Shown here: positions 10,601-22,600 of the stretch, in pieces
How the letters are laid out: each line of letters starts with the position of its first letter
How positions within the stretch are numbered: the first letter of the stretch is position 1
NCBI GenBank assembly: GCA_020746105.1
Contig: CM036618.1
Location: 42,441,014-42,505,013, forward strand
DNA from: Trogon surrucura
Taxonomy: Eukaryota; Chordata; Aves; Trogoniformes; Trogonidae
Length of the DNA stretch: 64,000 bases
Direction of reading: 5' to 3'
The notes under the pieces: generated by a model
Seen by the model: the letters and a program-made list of their open reading frames with translations, nothing else
Databases searched by the model: none
Told to the model about the DNA's origin: nothing
Program-made: the position numbers and the translations under genes

Positions 10601-13600
10601 GATTTAGACTAGGTGTTAGAAAAACATTCTTTACAGTGAGGGTAGTGAAACACTGAAACAGGTTGCCCAGATAGGTGGTGGAGGCTCCATCTCTGGAGAC
10701 ATTCAAGGTGAGGCTTGATGGGGCTCTGGGCAAACTGAGGTAGTTAACGATGTCCTTGCTCACTGCAGAGGGTTTGGACTAGATGACCTTTAAAGGTCCT
10801 TTGCAGCCCAACGCATTCTATGACTTCTCCAAAACAGTTCCTGTGTGTTGTACTGTAAGTTTGCACGTGATGGGACTTTTTCTGATGATTGTCTTGCACT
10901 GTTTTTCATTACATGTTTGGATACCCAAACTAATTTTCATTTTTCCTTTCTCCTGCACTCTTTTTCATATACACATAAAATAGAATGCCATTCTACAGAA
11001 TGAAAACCAAGCTCTCAAAAAGAATATTTCAGCACTTATCAAAACAGCAAGAGTGGAAATAAACCGTAAGGATGAAGAAATCAGTAATCTCCATCAAAGG
11101 TACAGCTAGGCAGTAGAACTGAAAGCATACTTGTTGTCTGATCATGTTTATATACTTGTAAGAAAAATTTTGTGTGTATTTTAAGTAAAACTAATTAAGA
11201 AAAAATTAAAGCCCTGTCTCCAATGGTGGGGTAGAGCAGCCAGGGAATTCTTCGTAATTTCTGTGTACTACTAATCTTACTGCAAGGAGTTGAAAATATT
11301 CAAGTACAATGGGAGAGCAGCCGAGTGTGAGGTTTTTGAACTGCTTGAAACCAGAGCAGGAGTCCGTGATTCAGGACCTTATCACAAGGTCACCTGCTTG
11401 TGACTTGCATGACACCAGCCATATCATCAGGTTTTTTTGTGTTTCAGTTTGACCATGTGATATTTTCCTGCACCAAAAGGTGTCATAAAGAAGGTTCATC
11501 TGTTGTTACTGTGATAGAGGCTAAATACATATTTACCGTGCAAGTTTGGGTTTTTTTCTAAATATAGAAAAATAGCAGACATGATCTGACAGAGGTCAAG
11601 AAGTTTTAGCATGTGTAATTCTTTCATTTGCTCAGCTTAGACACGAGAGCCGTTGTTTTCACACCTTTGAGTGTAGTATTCTGGGGTTTAAATTAAATTA
11701 TTTGAAAAATATTTTCTTGTTTTGGATACTCAGCTTCGTTAAAGAGTTTACGAAGTCTGTTGCCATACCTTCTGACGGTGATGATAATTCATGGACAAGG
11801 TACTTGATCTAAATATTTTGAATCCATCCATCCTGGAAAATTGTGGGGAATGTGACACTTTGAAGTCTTAGAAGCACACCTTGTCAAAACAAAATAAAAA
11901 AACCATAAACCCTGGCTTGGGTACATTGCACTCATCGCACTTGTGTGCAGATTTAATAGCCAGCCTAAAGCATGGCAAAAACTTGTCATTACAGTTCAAA
12001 ATTAAACAGGAATATAGGAGAGGGTTTTGGATTACAACAGCTGCAGCTTTGTTTTAGTTCAGAGTTCACTTCACATCACAATGTCACATTTTTGGAGTAG
12101 AGCCAGTTGTATAACCTGATCATTACATATTTACATTTACTGTATTGACCCATAGGCAGCGTGCAGTTATGTAAAACAAAGCCAGGCCCATGTTGCATTG
12201 GAGATAAGTGCGGGATTATTCCACACTTGATCTGATTTCCTTGCGACTGAACACTGAATCAGCAGAGAATTTTGGGCGAAAATCAAGTGTCTGTGTAGCA
12301 GCCACCTCATCCTTGACTCCCAAAAAGGAGCCATACATTTGGTCATTTGCTGCCATCATTTGTTCGTGTGACCTTTAGTTCTGTTACTGTCTGTGTGGAT
12401 TAGACACAATCATTCTTTTTAGGTGGTAGAGAGGGTTGCCATTGTCTTCAGTCATGTCATTTTAGTGAAAAATTTTGTTGAAAAAGGCAGAAAAATGTGT
12501 TTCTTCTGTTTGTTTGTGATTTTTTTTTAATTGTTAGCAGTGAATAAGAGCTCAAGCCATACAGACCATGTGTGCCCTTTTATTTTTTTAATTATGAATT
12601 TTATTAGCATTTGTCTTGATGAGGCTTGATTATTGTAATTTACTTGTTTTCTGTAGCTTGCAGCAAGTTTCCAAAAATAGTAGTTTATTTACTTAATGGG
12701 TAGAGTAAGCACAGTAACATTATACCTATTACTTTGGTTGCTAGTTTACCAGTGCTTTTTTTATTTTCATTTTTTTAATCACTGATGCTGTAAAGAACAA
12801 CTTTTTTTTTCCTAGGGGAAGGCTCCTTACTGCTGGATAGTGAAATACTAATTTGTGTTACTGGATTTGTTAATTAGACCAAATGCAGTATTTTTCCATA
12901 GTTCTTGCTTTTTCTGTAGTTTAATGTGGAAAATATTTATGCATCTTACTCCTTAGCTGTGTGCTAGTGGAAATTATTAAATATTCTATTTTTTATCCCA
13001 CATTTTTTTCAACTTGAAGCTAAAAGAAAGCATGAAAAATTTTAGATCCGTTGCAATTTGACTTGTGTTATGTTTAAATAAATTTTAAAATAACATCTTT
13101 TTTTTTTTTTCAAACAGGCTCTCAGAATTTCCCAGTCATCGAAGTAGTTTCAACAGGACTTACCTTCCAGGATCAACTAATGGAAGGTGCTCTGAGATGT
13201 GTAAAACGAAAGATTCCAGATTCAGGTCTTCTGATTCAGTTGACGGTATAAAGATGGAGCATAAAATGAAAAATGACTGTTCAAAAGATCCGTACCACAG
13301 TTACTCATCTCATAATATGGATAATGGGAAGTCTAGCTCTGAAAAAAGAAGCACTCCATATTTACCGAAATACCCTCCTGAAGAGCTCTGCAATGATGGC
13401 ACTCCCACGTGTCTACCGAACTATGACCATGGTTCCAACAAGGACAGCAGGAGGGAAGGAAAAGAAATTAGAAATAATGAACAGTACGGTAGGGGAAGTG
13501 TCAACAAATACAAAAGAGAAGTACATCAGAGCACTGGAAACAGTGGTGACAGTGAAAAGGGGAATTCAGATCCTCAGCAAAAGCTGAAAACCCTTTCAGA

Positions 13601-16600
13601 GAAGGCTGATAAAAGTGAGTTGCAACAAAAAAGTCAGAGTGGAAAACTCAAATGCAGTCCAAATGTAGAAAGAAGAGTAGAAAGGGGCATTACTTCCTGG
13701 GAGAAACAAACTACCAGTAAAGACAGATTGCAAACAAGAGCTGAACTCTATGCTGATGAGAGATCGCAAAATGCATTAAAAAAAGATATTAAAACACATG
13801 ATAAAGAAGATAAAAATGCTGTCCAGAAGACTAGAGCTGAACTCTATAATGATGAGAGATCACAAAGTGGATTAAAAAAAGACATTAAAACACATGATAA
13901 AGAAGATAAAAATGCTGGCCAGAAAAATAGAGCTGAACTCTATGCTGATGAGAGATTGCAAAATGCATTGAAAAAAGACATTAAAACACATGACAAAGAA
14001 GATAAAAGTGCTGTCCAGAAGACTAGAGCTGAACTCTATGTTGACGAGAGACCACAAAATGTGTTAAAAAAAGACCTTAAAACACATGATAAAGAGGATA
14101 AAAACGCTGGCCAGAAGACTAGAGGTGAACTCTATGCTGATGAGAGATTGCAAAATGTGTTAAAAAAGGACCTTAAAACACATGATAAAGAGGATAAAAG
14201 CGCTGGCCAAAAAACTAAACCAAATGAAAAGCTACCAGAGCAATCAAGGAGGTCTGGTAGGGGGAGTAGTCCACACTCAAAGAAAGAGCATTCAAAGAGT
14301 CTTCATGAATCACGTAGCTGTCGCACGGAAGAGTCTAGAAAAGCAAAGGACTTTGACTACAAGAGGGACAGGGGAACAAATGATCACAATTCACCTTCTA
14401 ATTCCAACAGCAGAGAGCATAAATACGCACGCTTGAAGGAAAATAGTAGTAGATACGAATGGGAAACAGCACATTCCAAATCAGAAAGACACAGAACTGA
14501 AGAAAAAAGGAAAAGAGAAAGAGATAATCAGGATGAAAATAGACACTTTAGAAATGTAAAAAAGGTTGCAAAAGAGATTTCTCACCAATCTGCAAAAGAA
14601 TCCAAGAAAGGCACAGATGTTACAAAAAGTGAGAGAAACAAGTCCTGTAAGCCAGAAGAAACACCCAGAGTAGCAGATAACTTAGAAGACCATAAAGTTC
14701 CCAAAACTAAAAGTGATCACACTGGGACAAAAAGCAAAGACTTAAAGCTTAGCTTTATGGAAAAGCTGAATCTAACTCTTTCTCCTGCTAAGAAGCAGTG
14801 TCTCTCTCCAACAGATGGACTTCAGACACCTTCCCAAAGGGCTACTGAGGAGGAAAGCCCTGAGCTCACGCTGCAGGCAGAGCTGTCGGGTTCTGCCCAC
14901 CCAGTTAACTGTGGTCCCACAGAGCAAACGAACCCAACGCTACGGGTTCTGGGCAGCACAGCAAAAAGCGACGTGCAACCAGCGCTGCTGCCCCTCGATA
15001 TCAGCTCTGAAAACGAAACCTTGAAAGTACCAGCAGCAGATCCATTCCGGTCTGGGTCTGAAGGATCGCCAGCAGTGGCAACTGAAGAACTGACCTCAGA
15101 GACCTTATCAGAAGTAGAAGAGGGTCAGGTACAGCCCCAAGCCTTGCCAGGGGCAGCAGAGATGCTGAGTCCTCAGGAGATGGAGCCAGAAGTGTTGTCG
15201 GAAGCAGCAGAGGTTTGTGATCTGGTTCAGTCAGAAGCCTCAGAAGCAGCAGAGTCTTGTGATCTGGTTCAGTCGGAAGCCTCAGCAGCAGCAACAACAG
15301 TGGCAGATCTGAATCACCCTGAATCTTTGCCCCAGGAGGTGACAGCGAGCATGGCAGAGTGTGAAAACTTGCCTGTGACTGTGGGTGTGATGCAGGATGA
15401 CAACATACCTGCAGCGGCAGCAGTGGCACAGGCTGAACCTGCCAGTGAAAGTACAGGAGCCCTTCCAGAGTCAGCAGCAGATAAGAAAGAGGAAGATAAA
15501 ATATGTCTGGCTGCTGACGTAGAAGGCTCAGCAGAGCGACGTGACTCTCAAAACCTTACGTTAGATGATTCAGAAGCCAAAAGCTCTGGTGACTTGGAGT
15601 CGTGTGATGTCACATGTGGTGCTAGCGAAACAAAACCAGACTCTCTAATGGAAATAGTGAAAGAAAGCGATCATTTGGCTGCAGAAAATGTTGAATGTCC
15701 CATTGAGGAAAAGGATGTCCGTGATACTAATATAAGTACATCTCAACTTGACAGAGCTGTGTTGACTGATAAGGATGAGCCATTAGTTGACCAAAATGCT
15801 CGTGACCAGGAGCCAGACCTAACTGAAATCGGTACCACAGCACCTTCTCTTAGTGGCGAGATGTATCCTCGAACTAAAGACAGAGAAAGTAACCCAGTTC
15901 CCGTTGATGATGACAGCTCAATACTGAGCATTGACCTCAATCACTTGAGGTATATTCCGAAGGCAATCAGCCCTCTGAACAGCCCGATGCGCCCCTTGGC
16001 TAAAGCTCTCAAGATGGAAAGTCCCTGCAAAGGTCTTGTGAAGAGTTATAACAAAGGTATTTCTGTTATGTGTGTTCTAATTTCTTTTTTGCACAAAGGT
16101 GTAGAAGATCCAGTCATGGAAAGCAGAAATGACCTCAGCTGCTTTCTCAAAAATATGAACTGTTTCTTCTTAGCTGTCAAAAGTCCCAACTTGTTTGTAG
16201 CAGAAGCATTTAACAATGCAGCAAAGATTGTAGCCAGTTAAACATCAGTGCTATAAAACTTGGAGTTTGTCACTACTAACAGATGAGTGGTTAAAATAAG
16301 AGTTACGTTCTGACTTTCAAAAAAATACTTAGAGGTTTCTTAGTTATGGTTAGTTCTGAGTAGAACTCCTTAGGTTTTTCTGGAATTGTAGAGGTGAAAG
16401 ATACTTAGGATCATAGTCTTAGAAGTATTTATTTGTGAGAAAGCTGGAGAGAATACCTGAGGCTTAATTTCTATGAATGCCAGTTAAGAGAAGGCTGTGC
16501 TCTTCATCTAAATTGATGTCAGTGTGAATTTTCATATATATATTTTATAATTGTGAGTCAGTCAGTGAGGAAAGAAGTAGAACAGATAGAACATTGAGGT

Positions 16601-19600
16601 TTGTCATTAATGAAGTAAGAGCTAACTCTTAAACAAGATGTGAGGGCTGTCAGTGTGTTCTGTCTCCCTGACAAGAAGAGAAAATAGGTCACCCAAATTT
16701 TATATATGTTACTTGTGTGAGTTTAATTCTTCCTGCAATGTTCTGCTGCAGCTAATAAGTTTTCTTGAAAGTTAAGATTTCCTACTAGAAGAGGAATGCT
16801 AGAGTGACATTTAAATATTTTTTCTTATGTTCCAGAGCATGATCCTTATATTCTTTTGCAAATCTTAGTGTGGTTTACTCTGGAATTCTGTCTCTTGTGC
16901 TTGAGACAACTACTCTCCTAAGCGTGAATTCCTATAGCAGTTTATATTTCATTTCTCTGGTAGTTTATAGTCTTTGAAATATTGAGAGCGAAGGAATACG
17001 AAAGCTTTGGGATTAGAGTAGATGAATATCAAATAAAAGTATTTCTCCGATTTTGTAGTGTTTCCTTGAGTTACTTGTTAGTGACATCTGTCCTGTCCGG
17101 AACTTGCTACTGAATCCCAAAGCAGTGATTTTCAGCTCTGAAGTTAGATGCTGAGTGGTCTTTGTGATCTGACTCGTGGTAGGCGTGTCACGTGTTCTAC
17201 ATCTGTTTAGGTTTTAGGCTTTAGGTTTTTCTTTGCTTTGAAATCAAGTACTCACCTTTCTCCTGTTCTGTATATACTAATTCTTTATTTTGACCACTTT
17301 CGTTTTCTATTTTGGTGTGTCAAAATATTGCAGTGCTTAGTTTTGAGAGGGCACTAATCCTTGTAAAACTGAAAGAGGCAGTGATGGAATATGTTTTTGC
17401 TCTTATAGAATCTGTGTAAATATTTTCACATATTGCTTTGAAGCATTAATCCTAAATTCATTTTTTACAGAGATCAATTTAGATATGATCTTTTATGAGA
17501 TTAAAATGTTTGTTAGAGGTCATTAAGCAGTCTAATCTATGTGTGATTGAACATAAGAGTGTTTTATTAACTAGAGTGCCCAGCAAGCCTAAAATTAACT
17601 GCAAATCTCGTTAATCGATACATATGCACTTCAGGGGAATTTTTGTACAATGGAAATGAGCTTGCCTTTTCATCTCCTGTAACAGCGTATTTTTCCTAAC
17701 AATGTAACATTTGGTTTTAATTTTAAATAACAATTAAATACATATTTAATTATACCCCCCCCAAAATAAAAAAAAACACATTTAATGAACATATTTGTGA
17801 GACAGAGTAAGGCACACTGCATTTTGCAGAACTTTAGCCTTTTCTCTCGCATTCCTGTAATTCAGGAAACTGAGCTGAAGGCTTTCTTCCAATTTTTAGG
17901 AAAATTTTTTTTTATGCTATTGTATTTAGTTACAGTGCTGCTAATCTTAAATGCATCAAAAACTGAAATAGGAATTTTATCGTGTGTGTGGTGTTTACTA
18001 CTTTGTTTAGTAAGTCAGTTTATTGAAAGACTTTTAAGAACCTTTTTTTGAGCCTCAGGAAAGATAGTTGAATACCATTCGTTCTTCTCATTTTGTTCTT
18101 GTTGTGAAACCATTAGAAGCAAAGCTGCTTATTGTATGTAAATGTTAATTCATAATGATGTTAAATTTTAGCTTGTGCAATGTTCAGAAAACTTGTTAGA
18201 GTAAATGGAAAGAAGTTCATAACCAATGAAAGCTGTTGGGTTTTTTGGTTTCACTGGGTATATTTGTGAGACAGGTCACATTCATTCAGTGAAATGTTGA
18301 AGTCTTATTTGCTGTTTGACACTCAGAAAAATCACTTAAACAAGCAGCTGCTGAAGGAAACCACCCAAACTTGTTACAGCTTAAACTTTCTGAGTTGTTG
18401 TTCATGGTCAGACTCTTCCAGGTTTTTCCGAAAATGTCTGTTTATAATTGCGTTCTTCCAGGTGTTCAGCAAACTGTTTTATTTTTATAGATCTAATTCC
18501 TGAAAGCGCTGTTGTCGTCTGTCCCTCAAAGAATTTGTCGAAGGAGGTAAACAAGGAGAATCAAAAGCCAGTTAACATGTCGGATGAGCACTTAGAGATG
18601 GAGTCCCAGCTGAGCATCTCCTCAGATGAAATAGAAGAAGGAGAAATCATAAGCAGCGATGAAGATGAAGAAAAATCTAAGCCAGAAAGAGGCTCTGAAA
18701 ATACAAAAGAGTCGAGACCAAAAGCTTTGCCTGAGACACGAAATTTGACCAGCAGTCCACAGAACCAAAAGAGCAAAACTGCACGTTGCAATGAAGATAA
18801 AGGGAAATTTGTTTCTGTGAAAGTAAGTGTGAAGAAGAATGGAGAGAGGCATAAAAATCAGACTTTCAGATCGTCAAAGGATATGAAGAAAAATAAAACT
18901 GTGAGCATTGCTTGTCTTGAAAAAATAGTTCATGTTATTGTTGAACCTTCAAGTGTACAGGAAGTCATGCAGATGCTAAGAGCTATACGAAAACAGATGA
19001 GGAAAAATTACATGAAGTTCAAGGTGCAGTTTCCCGTTCAGCATTTTCACAGAATTATAGAATCTGGTATCATAAATTTTACATCATTAATAAAATACTT
19101 GAACTTTTCCAAGATATCTACATTAGGTGAGACATTAAAATTGAACATCTGTGATGTTATAGAGTCCAAACTTAAGCAAGTTAAAAAGAATGCGATAGTG
19201 GACCGCCTTTTTGAACAACAAGTATCAGATATGAAAAAACAGTTATGGAAATTTGTAGATGAACAGCTTGATTACTTATTTGACAAGATAAGGAGAACTA
19301 TAATAAAACTATGTGATGTGAGAAATGTGGCAAATGAGAGTGAGGAAGGGAAGCTTGAAAGAGCGGGAAAGCCGAAACACAAAATAGGCCATAAAAATGA
19401 TGTGCGAAGATCTAGAAAAAAGTCCCTGAAAGCCAGATCTCAGAAGCCTGAAGATTATATCCTTTCCAAGCAAATTGTGGGTTATCAACGACATAAGTGT
19501 CACCATGAGAAAAATAAAACAGATGCAGCAAAAAACACCTTTACAAAATGTCTTAACTCCATTGATAATACGAGGAATTCCCAAACCAAAGTGCATCTCT

Positions 19601-22600
19601 CTAAAGAAAGTAATTTGCAAGGCAATCTCACACCGTTGAAAGGTGTAAAATATGACAAGGAAGGATTCCAGCTGTCCAGAGATGCTAACAAGTCTGATCT
19701 TAGTTACGAACTTCTCACAGAACAACAAGCGTCCAGTCTGACGTTTAATCTTGTGAGCGATGCTCAAATGGGTGAAATCTTTAAGAGCTTGTTGCAAGGT
19801 TCTGATCTCTTGGAAAAAAATGATGGCAGTATTGATAGAAATGAGTGGGAATTCAGGACTCCAGAAAAACAGTTTTTAGATGGTCATAAATGCAGAGGTA
19901 ATGCTGCCGGGCTGGTGCAAGAGCTTGCTCCAAAGGAGGCTTGTGTGCAATCTCGACCAGTAGAGGATATAAACTGTCCCACTGTTTCACCAGTAAGAGC
20001 TCCCTCTTTAGCCTCCCGGCTTCAGATGTCTGTGGATCCAGATGTACTCGACGAAAGCTGTATGTTTGAGGTGCCTATAGATGCAGCTTCATGCAAAGAA
20101 GATGAGTGCAATTCACAAAAGAGTAAACCGTTGGTTTCTTCTATCCTCCTTGAAGATTTGGCCGTTTCCTTAACTATTCCATCACCTCTGAAATCAGATG
20201 CTCACCTCAGCTTCCTAAAAACTGAGAATAATTCTAGCTCAACTCCCGAGGGTGTTCTCAGTGCACATTACAGCGAAGATGCCCTTCTCGAAGAGGAGGA
20301 TGCCACCGAACAAGACATCCACTTGGCTTTAGAATCTGATAACTCAAGCAGTAAATCAAGTTGCTCTTCATCGTGGACAAGTCGTCCTGTCGCTCCCGGT
20401 TTTCAGTGTCGTCCCAGCCTTCCAATGCAAGCAGTAATCATGGAGAAATCCAACGATCATTTTATTGTGAAGATTAGGCGTGCGGTGCCGTCTGCCTCGG
20501 CAGCACCAGATCACGTGGCTTCAGTGAAGGAGGCACGGGCGTCCTCGAGCAAGATCGAAAAAGAAGTGAGAAGTGGGGAAAAAGGAAAGGGCAGCCATAA
20601 TGCCACAGTGGCCACTGTGCAAGAAGCTGTCAAACCAGATGTGGTTAAAACTGATGAGTTGTCTCATGTTGGCACTGAACAAGAACAAAATCCTGCCTTA
20701 CCTGAGCCTCTGAAGGAGTCTCATAGTAGCATTGGGAAGGAAGAAACTACTGGGTTGCTTGGACCCTGTAGACAATCTTCAAACACAGAGAACCATGACA
20801 CCGAAAGCCTGGATAAAGGCTCTGAGCAATCTCAGGCACACAAATTGAAAGTATCTGAAAACATAAATGAAATGGGTGTTGGGTCTCAAGCTTCTTTTAT
20901 TGGATGCGGTATGGAGTCGTACGTAGACTTAACAGATGATATTGTGAGTGAAGCGTCGCGTTGTGGAGTGGAATCTACTGCAGATAATGGGACTCGGGAA
21001 ACCTCTACAGGAAACTCAGAAATCGGTGATAAAAAGGAAGAACTGGAAGAGTGTGCAGATGCATTTATAGACTTAACGGAAGAGCTTTCCAATGAGACTG
21101 TAGCAGATGAATGCAGTCTTGAAACAAAATCCACTTCAAATACTGATGTAGGATGCCAAATAAGTATAGATGATAAAACTAGTAGAAAAAGGAAAAAGGA
21201 GGCTGTTGGAGAGAATTCCAACTCAAAAAGGCAACGAAAAGAGACTGTGTCAGCAGGTGAAGAGAGCGAAGTGAGTGATGTGAAGTCTGAAGAGGTAAAT
21301 TCAACACCCAAACAATGTTCCAGTAAGATGAATGAGCTGCAGCAGAACAAAGACTCTTCGCCTTTGGCTTCATCTGCATCATCACCTAGCCTGTATGCCA
21401 AAAACATCATTAAAAAGAAGGGAGAAGTAGTAGTTTCCTGGACAAGGTAATTTCTGATTTGATCTGTTTGATTGTTTTAGGTTTTTTTAAGCTATGAGGT
21501 ATATTGCAAAATGGGAAGCAAAGTCTGTTTAGCTGATGATTGAAGTTATTCAGTAGCTCCACGTCCTTCTTTAAGTAATGGACTGACAGCCTCCTTCTGT
21601 CTATGCAAGGTGGCTCTGTGAGGTTGATGTCTTCTCTTAGACTTTGGCACCTTTCAGTGGTACTCCTATCTGATCCTTTTTCTGTAGCAGTTGTCCAGCA
21701 GAAAACCAATTGAAGAGGTGAACTGATTTCATGTAATCCTGCTAGCAGCTTTTGGAAGAGAACAATTTTTAGCCATTCATGGGTAGGTTAAATCAGGTTT
21801 GCCTTAAAGAAGGTGGCTCCCATGCATCATAACTAATTTCATTTGCTTACCCAGATCTCCGAAGATGAGTACTTTTTGTTTTTAAAGCTTATAGGCTGAG
21901 GTAACAAGACCTACTGTATTGCACTGGCTGTAATTTTTGTTTCCCCTGCCTGTTTCCTGTCCAGAAATTCCAGCCAGGCTTGGTTAGGGGATGGAGGTCT
22001 TCGATGTTCCTATGAGGCCTGGAAGCATTAATGACTGGGTAAAGGAGACCACCTAAAGATTTCTCCCACTGGGAGAAGGCATAAAAGCAAACAGTTTTCT
22101 GTTTTGGGTTCATCATAGAATGATTTGGGTTGGAAAGGACCTTAAAGATCATCGAGTTCCAACCCCTTTACCATGAGCAGGGACATCTCCCACTCTACGC
22201 TGCTCAAGCTGCGGGAATGTGCTAGTCAAATGTTCAGCCCCTGTATTCCAGTTCGTAGGATGTGGGTGACAAATGGGGTGACTGCACGTGTTGAAGATGC
22301 GTGCAAAGTTGTTGTGGTGTGTTCTTACCCTTAAGAAACTGTAGTTAACAGGTTTTGCTGTTCTTGCTGCAACTTGATACAATCAATACTTTATGAAGGG
22401 GCTCCTAAAGTTTTCAGACGTTTCTGAACTCTAGCTCAGATATCAATAAGTTTCTAGGCAGCATTTTAAAAGAAAATCAACTCCTTCGTGGAAAAAAGAC
22501 AGTGAAAGCTGATACAATTTTTAAAGTGCAAACCAATGAGATAGGAAGAGGTTTTTACAGTTTCCTTTATGAATATGACTAGGTTTTCTGTGTGACAGTC

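Noticed and set aside
13872-14057. Minus-strand open frame across the CASP8AP2 repeats with its own repeated hydrophobic units
   Set aside because: It is a passive consequence of the tandem DNA repeat on the coding strand.
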